Shown piece after piece: positions 38,426 to 47,237 of a DNA stretch of 64,000 nt. The stretch is taken from positions 188,295-252,294 of the forward strand of contig NZ_KB907452.1 in NCBI RefSeq assembly GCF_000382045.1, in the 5' to 3' direction. The stretch is from Variovorax atrisoli 110B (GTDB taxonomy: Bacteria; Pseudomonadota; Gammaproteobacteria; Burkholderiales; Burkholderiaceae_C). Under the pieces are notes generated by a model. It worked only from the letters and a program-made list of their open reading frames with translations, did no database searches and was not told the DNA's origin. Within the stretch, counting starts at the first letter, position 1. Each line of letters opens with the position of its first letter. Both the position numbers and the translations under genes were made by a program.

Positions 38426-38599
38426 ATGGCAACGAGCAAAGGCGGACGCGAAAAGATCAAGCTGGAATCCACCGCGGGTACCGGCCACTTCTACACGACC
38501 AGCAAGAACAAGAAGACGATGCCTGAAAAGATGTCGATCATGAAGTTCGATCCCAAGGCGCGCAAGCACGTCGAATACAAGGAAATCAAGCTGAAGTAA
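38426..38599 (+). CDS. rpmG: 50S ribosomal protein L33
   Basis: A 57-residue ribosomal protein: [36 protein letters not shown] and [17 protein letters not shown]. It is the cysteine-free type, so it does not bind zinc. AAGGAG lies ideally ahead of the ATG. It is co-transcribed with rpmB and followed after 21 bases by a strong terminator. Confidence 0.97.
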   Translation: MATSKGGREKIKLESTAGTGHFYTTSKNKKTMPEKMSIMKFDPKARKHVEYKEIKLK

Positions 38600-38620
38600 T
38601 TCGGCTCAGGTTCTCCAAAT

Positions 38621-38655
38621 AAAAAACCCGCTGCAAACACAGCGGGTTTTTTATT
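38621..38655 (+). terminator. Rho-independent terminator of rpmB-rpmG
   Basis: CCCGCTG (38627-38633) and CAGCGGG (38640-38646) with a 6-base loop, flanked by A-run and T-run (TTTTTTATT). The A-run on the other side could let it act in both directions. Confidence 0.92.
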
Positions 38656-38734
38656 GCCTGTCTCTGCACGTTTCGCATTTTCGCTCTGCCCTCTTTCATT
38701 GGGGATTTGGCACCCGCGAGAATTCGACGGACAT

Positions 38735-38764
38735 AAAAAAGCCGGCCTGAGGGCCGGCCTTTCT
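38735..38764 (-). terminator. Rho-independent terminator of the desaturase gene
   Basis: GCCGGCC (38741-38747) pairs with GGCCGGC (38752-38758). On the - strand, 23 bases past the desaturase stop, the stem is followed by a run of six T. Confidence 0.85.
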
Positions 38765-38786
38765 TCGGGGAGAGCCCCGCTTCGCG

Positions 38787-40001
38787 TCAGGCGCGAGCGG
38801 CGCGCAGGCGGGTCGAGAAGTCGCGCAGGCCTGCGATGCCGCTGGCTTCCGCACGATGGCACCAGGCCGCCAGATCGGCCGCCAGCTGCTCGCGCGACTG
38901 CGAGGTGTTCAGCCACAGCTGGCGCAGCTCTTCGCGCATCGTGACCATCTTGTCGAGCACCGGATGCGCGGCACGAGCCTGCACAACGTGCGAGCGGGCC
39001 GATGCAGGCACCTTGTCGTCGTCGCGGTGCAGCCAGCGCTTGGCAGCCTTGAGCACCGACAGGTCGGCGCCCTTGTTCTTCAGGGCAGCCAGCTCCTGGC
39101 TGGTGGCGCGGCGCATTTCACGCGCATAGCCGGCCATGACTTCGTAGCGGTTGGCGATGACGGCCTCGAGCGTCTTCTCGTTGGCCACGGGCTGGATATC
39201 GCCCATCAGCATCTTCGGCGGCACCTTCTTGACCTTGGCCCAACCCAGCTTCTGCAGCGCCTGGATGTAGATCCAGCCGATGTCGAACTCGTACTTCTTG
39301 ACCGAGAACTTGGCCGAGGTGGGGTACGTGTGGTGGTTGTTGTGCAGCTCTTCGCCGCCGATGATCAGGCCCCAGGGCATGATGTTGCGGCTTGCGTCGG
39401 GCGCCTCGAAGTTGCGATAGCCCCAGTAGTGGCCGATGCCGTTGATCACGCCGGCAGCGGTGATCGGGATCCAGAGCATCTGCACAGCCCACACGGCCAT
39501 GCCGAGCGTGCCGAACAGCGCCAGGTTCAGGACCAGCATCAGGCCGACGCCCTGCCAGCTGTAGCGCGAATACAGGTTGCGCTCGATCCAGTCGTCGGGC
39601 GTGCCGTGACCGTAGCGCTCCATCGTTTCCTTGTTCTTCGACTCGGCGCGGTACAGCTCGGCGCCGCGCCAGAGCACCTCCTCGATGCCCTTGACCTGCG
39701 GGCTGTGCGGGTCGTCCTGCGTTTCGCACTTGGCGTGGTGCTTACGGTGGATCGCGACCCACTCCTTCGTCACCATGCCGGTGCCGATCCAGAGCCAGAA
39801 GCGGAAGAAATGCGACGGGATCGGGCCCAGATCCATGGCCCGGTGCGTCTGCGTGCGGTGCAGGAAGATCGTGACCGCGGCAATCGTGATGTGCGTGGTG
39901 GCGAGCGTGTAAAGCACGATCTGCCACCAGGTGAGATCCCAAAGGCCGTGTCCGAGCCAATCGATGGCCGCATTGAGGACGGCGGAGTCAGGAAGCAACA
40001 T
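38787..40001 (-). CDS. Membrane fatty acyl-CoA/acyl-lipid desaturase
   Basis: A 404-residue di-iron membrane desaturase introducing a double bond (delta-9 type by similarity) into acyl chains, thereby tuning membrane fluidity. The three histidine boxes are HRTQTH (48-53), HRKHH (85-89) and HNNHH (about 219-223), with hydrophobic membrane stretches between them. A C-terminal extension of about 130 mostly helical, hydrophilic residues follows the normal end of the domain. The gene is monocistronic, with its own terminator, and divergent features upstream are absent. Start at 40001 gives the family N-terminus. Confidence 0.94.
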   Translation of the reverse strand: MLLPDSAVLNAAIDWLGHGLWDLTWWQIVLYTLATTHITIAAVTIFLHRTQTHRAMDLGPIPSHFFRFWLWIGTGMVTKEWVAIHRKHHAKCETQDDPHSPQVKGIEEVLWRGAELYRAESKNKETMERYGHGTPDDWIERNLYSRYSWQGVGLMLVLNLALFGTLGMAVWAVQMLWIPITAAGVINGIGHYWGYRNFEAPDASRNIMPWGLIIGGEELHNNHHTYPTSAKFSVKKYEFDIGWIYIQALQKLGWAKVKKVPPKMLMGDIQPVANEKTLEAVIANRYEVMAGYAREMRRATSQELAALKNKGADLSVLKAAKRWLHRDDDKVPASARSHVVQARAAHPVLDKMVTMREELRQLWLNTSQSREQLAADLAAWCHRAEASGIAGLRDFSTRLRAARA

Positions 40002-40137
40002 TGAGTCAGGTACTCCATCATGGCCACACGAATGTGCAGCCTTCAGATAACCCGCGATTTTAAGGCGCGAGGGCCTAAAACAAGCCCTTTAAACCTTCAC
40101 GAAAAGCGCAGATTAACCCTAGTTTGGAGTCCGTCCT

Positions 40138-41409
40138 CTATTTGCGGTTCCAGGCTGCGGCAAAGAAACCGTCGGTCGAATGCAGGTGGGGCCAGAGTCG
40201 CAGATAGCGCCTGCCGCCCTCCCCGCCGGCACACAGCGCCTCGAAACCCTCGACCTTGAGCCCCTGCAGCAAATCCGCCACATCCACTGGCACGAAGTCG
40301 GGATTGGCCGCGCTGAAGGCCTCCGCGATGGCCTCGTTCTCCTCTGGCAGCACGCTGCACGTGGCGTAGACGAGACGCCCGCCCGACTTCACCAGCCGCG
40401 CGGCACTCTGCAGGATGGCCGTCTGCTTGACAGTCAGTTCCTCCACCGACTTCGGCGACTGCCGCCATTTCAGGTCCGGATTGCGCCTGAGCGTCCCCAG
40501 CCCCGAGCAGGGCGCGTCGACCAGCACGCGGTCGATCTTGCCCGCGAGGCGCTTGATCCGGTCGTCGCGCTCGTGGGCGATGGCGGCCGGGTGCACGTTC
40601 GACAGCTTGCTGCGCGCCAGACGCGGCTTGAGCGCGTCGAGCCGGTGTGCCGAGACGTCGAAGGCGTAGAGGCGGCCGGTGTTGCGCATCGTGGCGCCGA
40701 TGGCCAGCGTCTTGCCGCCCGCGCCCGCGCAGAAATCGACCACCATCTCGCCGCGCTTGGCGTCCAGAAGCAGCGCCAGCAACTGCGAGCCCTCGTCCTG
40801 CACCTCGATGGCTCCGCGGGCGAAGGCATCGAGCTTGGTCAGCGCCGGCTTGCCTTCGATGCGCAGGCCCCAGGGCGAGAACGGCGTCGCTTCCGATTTG
40901 ATAGCAGCCAGCGCAAGCTCAGCCTTCACATCCGCACGCTTGTCGGTCAGGGCATTGACGCGCAGGTCGAGCGGCGCGGGCTCCTGCAGGGCCGCCACCA
41001 GCGGCCAGAAGCCCTCGCCGAGCTGCGCCTTCAGCGGCGTCACGAGCCACTCGGGCAGGTTGTGGCGATGGCGCTCCAGCAGGTCGTCGGCCTTGACCGC
41101 GTCGCAGTTGTCGAGCCAGCGCTTCTCGGTGTCGTTGAGCGCGCTCTTCAGGAAGTCGCGCGGGCCATGGAAACCCAGGATCGCCATCCGGCGCTCCTTG
41201 GAGCCGCTGCCCGAGGGCGAGAGGTGATCGAACAGCAGCTTCTTGCGAAGCACGGTGTAGACGGTTTCGGCGAGCGTCGCGCGCTCGCGCGGGCCGAACT
41301 CGCGGTGGTCGCGGAAGAACCGCGACACGACCTGATCGGCAGGGTGATCGAACTTCAGGACGAGGCCGACCAGATCGGCGGCGGCCTCCAACAGGGCTTT
41401 GGGATGCAT
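40138..41409 (-). CDS. RsmB/NOP-family SAM-dependent RNA methyltransferase
   Basis: A 423-residue RNA cytosine-C5 methyltransferase of the RsmB/NOL1/NOP2 family. An N-terminal NusB-like helical region (to about 150) is followed by the Rossmann domain with VVDFCAGAGGKTLAIG (SAM binding), the catalytic cysteine motif VLVDAPCSGLGTLRRNPDLKW (in two pieces) and YATCSVLPEENE with the second cysteine. The likely substrate is rRNA or tRNA. It is annotated as RsmB-like but E. coli-type rsmB is normally beside fmt and def, which are not here, so it may be a paralogue. It lies downstream of the M48 peptidase gene by 39 bases. Confidence 0.93.
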   Translation of the reverse strand: MHPKALLEAAADLVGLVLKFDHPADQVVSRFFRDHREFGPRERATLAETVYTVLRKKLLFDHLSPSGSGSKERRMAILGFHGPRDFLKSALNDTEKRWLDNCDAVKADDLLERHRHNLPEWLVTPLKAQLGEGFWPLVAALQEPAPLDLRVNALTDKRADVKAELALAAIKSEATPFSPWGLRIEGKPALTKLDAFARGAIEVQDEGSQLLALLLDAKRGEMVVDFCAGAGGKTLAIGATMRNTGRLYAFDVSAHRLDALKPRLARSKLSNVHPAAIAHERDDRIKRLAGKIDRVLVDAPCSGLGTLRRNPDLKWRQSPKSVEELTVKQTAILQSAARLVKSGGRLVYATCSVLPEENEAIAEAFSAANPDFVPVDVADLLQGLKVEGFEALCAGGEGGRRYLRLWPHLHSTDGFFAAAWNRK

Positions 41410-41448
41410 CCCCCGATTGTCTCAGCCGCGGGAAACCCGGCCGGAGTC

Positions 41449-43302
41449 CTAGGCGTCGCGAACCCAGACCGCCCCGAAAGCCTCGCGCTCGACGTCTTCG
41501 AGCTTCGGCGAATGCCCGGCCCACAGCACCAGCGCGGCACCCGGCAGCGTGAGCGTCTGTTCCAGCTGGCGGCAGAGGTTCCAGCGGTCCTCGTCGTCGA
41601 GCCCCGGCAGCTCGACGAAGACGATGTAGGCGCGGCGCCACGGGAATTCGCGCAGGTTCTTGCGCACCAGCCAGGCCCGGGAGGCCGGCAGGCAGCGCAC
41701 GAGGTCGGCCCGCAGCTCGCCCAGTTCGAAGTCGTTCAGGTCGTGCCGCGAAATCTGGCTGAAGAAGGGCGTGCCGGTGATCTCCTCCCAGGCGCGCGCC
41801 TCCGCCTCCTCCGCCTCCTTGAGGCGGCCGCGCCACAGCTTCAGCGCCTCTTCGTCGTGCGGGCCCGAGTCCGGGTCCTCCAGCGAGGCCACGGCGCTCT
41901 TGGCGGCCCACCACCGGCTGGCCGCGCCCGAACCGTGCAGTCGCTCGAGCACCGCGAGGCGCGCCTCGCGATCGCTCGCCGGCAGCATCTGGGCCAGTCC
42001 GCGCAGCGCGCCGGGGTGCTCGGGAGCGATCTGGAGCGCGCTCTCGTAGCGCACGCGCACGGGGGCGGACGGGTCGAGCCGCCGCTCGGAATCGGCCCAT
42101 TCGACCATCTCGTCGGGCGTGTTGCGGTCGCCGCGGGCTGCCAGCACGGCGATGCGCTCGCGGATGCGCGAGCGGTGCGCATGGTGCTGCTTCCAGTCGG
42201 CGGCATGGGCGCGGCGCCACTGGCTGTCGAAATGCGCGATCCATTTCTTGCGGTCGGCCAGCATCTCGAGCGCAGGGCGCATCGACCACTCGGGCATGGT
42301 CGCAGTCTGGCCCAGCGCCTCCAGCCGGTCGCGCAGCACCGGGTGGGTGTCTTCCAGGTCGCTCACGCGGCGCATTGCCTCGCGCAGCGCCTGGCGGGCG
42401 AAGTTGTCGTCGGGGGGCGTGCGCACGCGCTTGCGCAGCGCCTCGAACGGCCCCGGCGGCAGCGGTTCGTGCTCGGCGCGGGCCCAGTGCCAGGGCCAGA
42501 ACTCGTTGGCGTACCAGCTGGCCTTGATCGCGATCTCGGTCAGCGCGGCCGACGCCACCGACGTTCCCAGCAGCCGGCCCGCGATGCGGTCGGCCTCGTA
42601 TTCGTCCTGCCGCGCCAGCGCGAAGGTCTTGGCGGCGAAGCGCGGAAAGTACCAGCGGAAGAAGGCTTGCGAGAACAGCGCCATCACGCCTTCGTTGCGC
42701 TGCAGGCTGGCATCGAGCTTGAGCCAGGACAGCCGGGTGCGGTAGATCCACGCGCTGAGCTGGCCGTGATTGCCGCGCAGGTGGCCGTATTCATGGGCCA
42801 GAACCGACAGCAGCCGCCGGCGGTCGAGCATCATCAGGAGCGGCAGGCCGATGCTCAGCGAATTGACGGCGCCGCCGAACAGGCCGAAGCGCGGCACCTG
42901 CCGGATGCTGGCGTTGAAGTCGTCATCGAGGTAGACGTGGTGGACCGGCGGCCCCTTGATGCGGGCGCGGATGCGATCCAGCGCCTCGAAAAGAGCGGGC
43001 GCGTCTTCCCGGCGCAGCTCGATGCCCTCGGGATCGTCGAAGCGCACCCACAGCGCGCGAAGCGTCGCCCACAGCAGTCCCAGGGCGAACAGCAGCAGCC
43101 AGCCGCGCGTGAAGTTGAAGCGCTGTTCGCCGATCGTGGAAAGGACCCAGGCGATGATGCCCACCGACAGCCCCAGGCAGCCCAGCACCCACAGGTAGCC
43201 GAGCGCGGCAAAGGCCGCGACGCTGCGTCGATAGCGCGCGCCGTCGTCCGCACTGGCATGCTCGCTCAGTCGAACCAGGTGAACAAAATCAGCGCGATCC
43301 AT
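41449..43302 (-). CDS. M48-family zinc metallopeptidase
   Basis: A 617-residue membrane metallopeptidase. Two hydrophobic helices at about 26-55 and 66-86 anchor it. The peptidase domain carries HEYGH (His170, Glu171, His174), with the third zinc ligand probably in the DEYEADRIAG stretch. The C-terminal half is a long helical region with TPR-like character (ALQIAPEHPGALRGLAQML) and a final domain of unknown role. It resembles M48 proteases with extra C-terminal domains in Burkholderiales. The substrate is unknown. It is divergent from the DUF1653 gene by only 32 bases. Confidence 0.9.
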   Translation of the reverse strand: MDRADFVHLVRLSEHASADDGARYRRSVAAFAALGYLWVLGCLGLSVGIIAWVLSTIGEQRFNFTRGWLLLFALGLLWATLRALWVRFDDPEGIELRREDAPALFEALDRIRARIKGPPVHHVYLDDDFNASIRQVPRFGLFGGAVNSLSIGLPLLMMLDRRRLLSVLAHEYGHLRGNHGQLSAWIYRTRLSWLKLDASLQRNEGVMALFSQAFFRWYFPRFAAKTFALARQDEYEADRIAGRLLGTSVASAALTEIAIKASWYANEFWPWHWARAEHEPLPPGPFEALRKRVRTPPDDNFARQALREAMRRVSDLEDTHPVLRDRLEALGQTATMPEWSMRPALEMLADRKKWIAHFDSQWRRAHAADWKQHHAHRSRIRERIAVLAARGDRNTPDEMVEWADSERRLDPSAPVRVRYESALQIAPEHPGALRGLAQMLPASDREARLAVLERLHGSGAASRWWAAKSAVASLEDPDSGPHDEEALKLWRGRLKEAEEAEARAWEEITGTPFFSQISRHDLNDFELGELRADLVRCLPASRAWLVRKNLREFPWRRAYIVFVELPGLDDEDRWNLCRQLEQTLTLPGAALVLWAGHSPKLEDVEREAFGAVWVRDA

Positions 43303-43334
43303 CCGACTCCAGTCAAATCAAGCCCGCCAGTTTT

Positions 43335-43589
43335 TTGAAGAAAGGCAAACCGCCGTTGAACGACGAAGACCTCCCTCCCCTGATCGAAACGCCCCCCGGC
43401 CGCTATCGCCACTACAAGGGCGGCGAATACGAAGTGCTCGGCACCGTGCGTCACAGCGAGACGCTGGAGCCGATGACGCTGTACCGTGCCCTGTACGGCG
43501 CGCACGGCCTCTGGGTCCGGCCGGCCGCCATGTTCGGCGAAACCGTGGAGATAGACGGCGTCGCCCGCAGAAGATTCACACCGATCTGA
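43335..43589 (+). CDS. DUF1653-domain protein
   Basis: A small protein of up to 84 residues with the DUF1653 pattern GRYRHYKGGEYEVLGTVRHSE, TLEPMTLYRALYG and WVRPAAMFGETVE. The function is unknown; the fold is a small beta barrel. No ATG is available. TTG codons at 43335 and 43356 are the only plausible starts, and the second has an AAAGG box about 10 bases ahead. It is divergent from the M48 peptidase gene with a very short shared upstream region. Confidence 0.85.
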   Translation: MKKGKPPLNDEDLPPLIETPPGRYRHYKGGEYEVLGTVRHSETLEPMTLYRALYGAHGLWVRPAAMFGETVEIDGVARRRFTPI

Positions 43590-43658
43590 CCAGCCAGGCT
43601 GCCAAAGTTCATCCTGCCTGGTCTGGTTGCTACCTTTTTCGCAGCAATCCGGAGAGGG

Positions 43659-43979
43659 TCAACCGCAGCGGACGTCCGTCACGCGGTTGCGGGCGTCGAC
43701 GTCGAGGTTGAGCCGCCCGCCATTGAGTTCCATCGTGGTCGCTTCGCCCGGCTTGAGGACGCGAACCGTGCCGGCCCCGGCCCGCACACGGGCGGCTGCT
43801 TCGAGCTGCGGCGACAGCGGCTGGCCGACGGCGAAGCGGGCGCCGTCCGCATTGCACTGATACACCGGCTCCGGCGGCGGCGCAGGAGGTGCCGCGGGTG
43901 CGGGCGCAGGCGCCGGAGCGGCGCAGCCCGCCATCAGGGCAGCGCCTGCAAGCGCCAGCAGCAACGATTGGTTCTTCAC
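43659..43979 (-). CDS. I78-type peptidase inhibitor lipoprotein
   Basis: A 106-residue predicted lipoprotein. GTG at 43979 is chosen because GGGAG lies 8 bases ahead and translation then gives a perfect lipoprotein signal ending in the lipobox LMAGC (Cys19). An Ala/Pro-rich linker follows. The C-terminal domain (CNADGARFAVGQ to DVRCG) has the layout of peptidase inhibitor family I78: two cysteines, a VRVLKPGEATTMEL core and the LNLDVDARNRVTDVRCG ending. Such proteins protect the periplasm from serine proteases. It lies 37 bases after purN in the same direction. The family call is from pattern memory. Confidence 0.75.
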   Translation of the reverse strand: MKNQSLLLALAGAALMAGCAAPAPAPAPAAPPAPPPEPVYQCNADGARFAVGQPLSPQLEAAARVRAGAGTVRVLKPGEATTMELNGGRLNLDVDARNRVTDVRCG

Positions 43980-44016
43980 TTTTCTGACTCCCGAAAACTC
44001 ACCAATATAAACAACT

Positions 44017-44613
44017 TTACTCATTGTGACTCGATGTATCCGCGAGCCAACCGGCGATGGCTCGCGGATACAACAGATGCTCCTGCGAGAGCACCCGGGC
44101 AGCCAGCGCGGCCGCCGTGTCACCAGGCAGCACGGGCACCACCGCCTGCGCGAGGATCGGTCCGTGGTCGAGCTCAGTTGTTACCTGGTGCACCGTCACG
44201 CCAGCCACCTTGCAGCCCGCCTCGATGGCACGCTGGTGCGTGTTCAGCCCCGGAAATGCCGGCAGCAGTGAGGGATGGATGTTGACCAGCCGGCCGGCAT
44301 AGCGGTTGACGAAGCCCGGTGTCAGGATGCGCATGAACCCCGCCAGCACCACCAGCGCCGGTTCGTAGCCGTCGACCACCTTCGCCAGCGCCTCGTCGAA
44401 GTCCTCGCGGGTGGCGAAATCCTTGTGCGGCACCACCGCGGTGTCGATGCCCTGGGCCCTGGCGATGGCCAAACCGCCAGCCTCGGCCTTGTTGCTCACG
44501 ACGGCGGCGATGCGGGCGCCGAAGCGCTCGGCCCAGCGGTCGCGCCCGGCGGCGCGCACGATGGCCTCCATGTTGGAGCCGCCGCCGGAGATCAGGATCA
44601 CGATGTTCTTCAT
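44017..44613 (-). CDS. purN: Phosphoribosylglycinamide formyltransferase
   Basis: PurN transfers a formyl group from 10-formyl-tetrahydrofolate to GAR in purine synthesis. At 198 residues it is family-sized. Phosphate-loop ILISGGGSNMEAIV, the folate/catalytic stretch NIHPSLLPAFPGLNTHQRA and VTTELDHGPILAQ with the catalytic aspartate are present. The C-terminus is complete. It is divergent from the acyl-CoA dehydrogenase pair across about 160 bases. No PurR-like site is evident to me there. Confidence 0.97.
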   Translation of the reverse strand: MKNIVILISGGGSNMEAIVRAAGRDRWAERFGARIAAVVSNKAEAGGLAIARAQGIDTAVVPHKDFATREDFDEALAKVVDGYEPALVVLAGFMRILTPGFVNRYAGRLVNIHPSLLPAFPGLNTHQRAIEAGCKVAGVTVHQVTTELDHGPILAQAVVPVLPGDTAAALAARVLSQEHLLYPRAIAGWLADTSSHNE

Positions 44614-44774
44614 GGGAGGCGGGATTATCCGTGCCCGGCATCCGCCACCTCGTCCGGCAAGCCGCGCTTGTCGCGGCGCGGACACCGCATCACAGCACGA
44701 CCGTGCTAAAACCCGCGATTCCGGAGACACACCGACCGCGTCTGCGGTGGACCGATCAACACAGCGAGGCACGC

Positions 44775-45956
44775 ATGGATTTGAGCTTCACACCCGAAGA
44801 ACAGAAGTTCCGCGAAGAAGTTCGCGCCTGGGTCAAGGACAACCTTCCCAAGGAGATTTCTCACAAGGTACACAACGCGCTCGAACTGACGCGCGACGAT
44901 CTGCAAGGCTGGGCCAAGATCCTCGGCAAGAAGGGCTGGCTCGGCTATGCCTGGCCGAAGGAATTCGGCGGCCCGGGCTGGACCGCCATCCAGCGCCACC
45001 TGTTCGAGGAAGAAACCGCCCTGGCCGGCGCGCCGCGCATCGTGCCCTTCGGCCCCGTGATGGTCGCGCCAGTGATCATGGCCTTCGGCAACGCGGAGCA
45101 GCAGAAGCGCTTCCTGCCCGGCATCGCCAGCGGCGAAGTCTGGTGGAGCCAGGGCTACAGCGAACCGGGCTCGGGCTCCGACTTGGCCTCGCTGAAGACC
45201 AAGGCCGAGCGCAAGGGCGACAAATACATCGTCAACGGCCAGAAGACCTGGACCACGCTCGGCCAGTACGGCGACTGGATGTTCAACCTCGTGCGCACCA
45301 GCAGCGAGGGCAAGCCCCAGACCGGCATCAGCTTCCTGCTGCTCGACATGAAGTCGCCCGGCGTCACCGTGCGCCCGATCAAGCTGCTCGACGGCAGCCA
45401 CGAGGTCAACGAGGTGTTCTTCGACAACGTCGAGGTGCCCGCCGAGAACCTGATCGGCGAGGAGAACAAGGGCTGGACCTACGCCAAGCACCTGCTCTCG
45501 CACGAGCGCACCAACATCGCCGACGTGAACCGCGCCAAGCGCGAGCTCGAGCGCCTCAAGCGCATCGCCAAGGCCGAAGGCGCCTATGACGACCAGCGCT
45601 TCCGCGACGAGATCGCCAAGCTCGAAGTCGACATCGTCGCGCTCGAGATGATGGTGCTGCGCGTGCTCTCTGCCGCCACCTCGGGCAAGAACTCGCTGGA
45701 CGTGGCGGGCCTGCTCAAGATCCGCGGCAGCGAGATCCAGCAGCGCTACAGCGAACTGATGATGCTGGCCGGCGGCGCCTACTCGCTGCCGCTGATCCGC
45801 GAGGCGATGGAAGCCGGCTGGCAGGGCAACTTCCCCGGCGGCAACCCGGCGCTCGCGCCGCTGGCGTCGACCTTCTTCAACATGCGCAAGACCACCATCT
45901 ACGGTGGCTCGAACGAAGTGCAACGCAACATCGTCGCGCAGACGGTTCTGGGCTGA
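44775..45956 (+). CDS. Acyl-CoA dehydrogenase, alpha-type partner
   Basis: A 393-residue acyl-CoA dehydrogenase. SEPGSGSDLASLKT and VNGQKTWTTLGQYGDWM form the FAD/substrate-binding middle. The C-terminal motif reads IYGGSNEVQRNIVAQ, with Gly in place of the usual catalytic Glu (YEGT). The glutamate of LLSHERTNIADV is the probable base. This is the pattern of the alpha half in heteromeric dehydrogenases such as those of steroid side-chain degradation in actinobacteria. The beta-type gene follows after 13 bases. The middle of the C-terminal domain has an extra helical insertion (about 255-285). The substrate is probably a bulky or branched acyl-CoA. Confidence 0.93.
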   Translation: MDLSFTPEEQKFREEVRAWVKDNLPKEISHKVHNALELTRDDLQGWAKILGKKGWLGYAWPKEFGGPGWTAIQRHLFEEETALAGAPRIVPFGPVMVAPVIMAFGNAEQQKRFLPGIASGEVWWSQGYSEPGSGSDLASLKTKAERKGDKYIVNGQKTWTTLGQYGDWMFNLVRTSSEGKPQTGISFLLLDMKSPGVTVRPIKLLDGSHEVNEVFFDNVEVPAENLIGEENKGWTYAKHLLSHERTNIADVNRAKRELERLKRIAKAEGAYDDQRFRDEIAKLEVDIVALEMMVLRVLSAATSGKNSLDVAGLLKIRGSEIQQRYSELMMLAGGAYSLPLIREAMEAGWQGNFPGGNPALAPLASTFFNMRKTTIYGGSNEVQRNIVAQTVLG

Positions 45957-45969
45957 GGAGACAACGAGC

Positions 45970-47085
45970 ATGGACTTCAATTTCACCGACGACCAGGAAC
46001 AGCTGCGCGACGCGGTCCGCAAGTGGGTCGACAAGGGCTACGACTTCGAGCGCCGCCGCGGCATCGAGGCCAAGGGCGGCTTCTCGCGCGAAGCGTGGGA
46101 CGAACTGGCCGAGCTCGGCCTGGGCGGCCTCTACATCAGCGAGGACGACGGCGGCCTGGGCATGGGTCCGGTCGCGGGCATGGTCGTCATGGAAGAACTG
46201 GGCCGCGGCATCGTGCTGGAGCCCTTCTCGCAGACGCTGATCGCCGGAGCGGTGCTCAGCGGCTACGCGGGCGCCGACACCAAGGAAAGCTGGCTGCCGC
46301 GCATCGCGGGCGGCCAGGCCATCGTGGTGCTGGCCTACCAGGAGCGCAAGGCGCGCTGGCGCCTCGACGTGTGCGAGGCGCACGCCGCCAAGGCTGGCGA
46401 CGGCTGGTCGCTGACCGGCGCCAAGAGCGTGGTGCCCGTGGGCGATGAAGCCGATGCCTTCCTGGTGCCGGCCAAGGTCGACGGCAAGATCGCCCTCTTC
46501 CTGGTCGAGCGCAGCGCCAGCGGCGTGGAAGCGCGCGGCTACGGCACGCAGGACGGCTCCCGCGCCGCCGAGGTCGTGTTCGACAAGGCCGACGCCACGC
46601 TGCTGACGCTCGACGGCCTCGCCGCGCTCGAATACGCGGTGGACGTCGGCATCGCCGCCCTCTGCGCCGAAGGCGTGGGCGTGATGGACAAGACCGTGGA
46701 CCTCACCGTCGAGTACCTGAACCAGCGCAAGCAGTTCGGCGTGGTCATCTCCAGCTTCCAGGCGCTGCGCCACCGCGTGGCCGACATGAAGATGCAGCTG
46801 GAGCTCGCCCGCTCGATGAGCTACTACGCCACGCTCAAGCTCAACGCCCCGGCCGATGAGCGCCGCCAGGCGCTGGCCCGCGCCAAGTACCAGCTCGGCG
46901 TGTCGATGCGCTACATCGCCGCGAATTCGGTGCAGCTGCACGGCGGCATCGGCGTGACCGACGAATACATCGGCAGCCACTACTTCCGCAAGCTCACGCA
47001 GATGGAAATGACCTTCGGCGACACGCTGCACCACCTGGGCGAAGTCTCCGCCCGCATGCAGGACACCGCCGGCGTCTTCGCCTAG
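45970..47085 (+). CDS. Acyl-CoA dehydrogenase, beta-type partner
   Basis: A 371-residue acyl-CoA dehydrogenase homologue. The N-terminal helical domain contains LGLGGLYISEDDGGLGMG and the C-terminal domain QRKQFGVVISSFQALRHRVADM and QLHGGIGVTDEYIGSHYFR. The end motif is MTFGDTLHHL where others have YEGTSEIQ, so the catalytic glutamate is absent. The SEP-type FAD motif in the middle is also missing, replaced by VLAYQERKARW. It is likely a structural partner of the preceding gene in an alpha2-beta2 enzyme. A strong AGGAG ribosome site precedes it. A shortened repeat copy follows its stop. Confidence 0.92.
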   Translation: MDFNFTDDQEQLRDAVRKWVDKGYDFERRRGIEAKGGFSREAWDELAELGLGGLYISEDDGGLGMGPVAGMVVMEELGRGIVLEPFSQTLIAGAVLSGYAGADTKESWLPRIAGGQAIVVLAYQERKARWRLDVCEAHAAKAGDGWSLTGAKSVVPVGDEADAFLVPAKVDGKIALFLVERSASGVEARGYGTQDGSRAAEVVFDKADATLLTLDGLAALEYAVDVGIAALCAEGVGVMDKTVDLTVEYLNQRKQFGVVISSFQALRHRVADMKMQLELARSMSYYATLKLNAPADERRQALARAKYQLGVSMRYIAANSVQLHGGIGVTDEYIGSHYFRKLTQMEMTFGDTLHHLGEVSARMQDTAGVFA

Positions 47086-47091
47086 GACAAG

Positions 47092-47159
47092 GCTCGCCCC
47101 CGGGCTGCGCGCACTTCGTGTCGCTGCGGCCCGGCGAAGCCGGCTCCGCGGTGTTCCGC
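47092..47159 (+). repeat. Dispersed 3'-end repeat, copy 5 (internally deleted)
   Basis: Begins 6 bases after the acyl-CoA dehydrogenase stop. It has CGCACTTCGTGTCGCT joined directly to GCGGCCCGGC, then GAA, GCCGG and CTCCGCGGTGTTCC. The CCCCC/GGGGG hairpin between the two parts is deleted, while the CCGGC/GCCGG stem is kept. Confidence 0.8.
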
Positions 47160-47237
47160 TAGCATCCAACGCCCGCCCGCATCGCGCTGGCGGGCGTTTT
47201 CACTTGGCCCCTCACACCCGGACCCCAGGAACGAAAC

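Noticed and set aside
44774-45589. Alternate + strand frame overlapping the first acyl-CoA dehydrogenase of the pair
   Set aside because: Arg-rich shadow translation; the real gene has a ribosome site and full family motifs.
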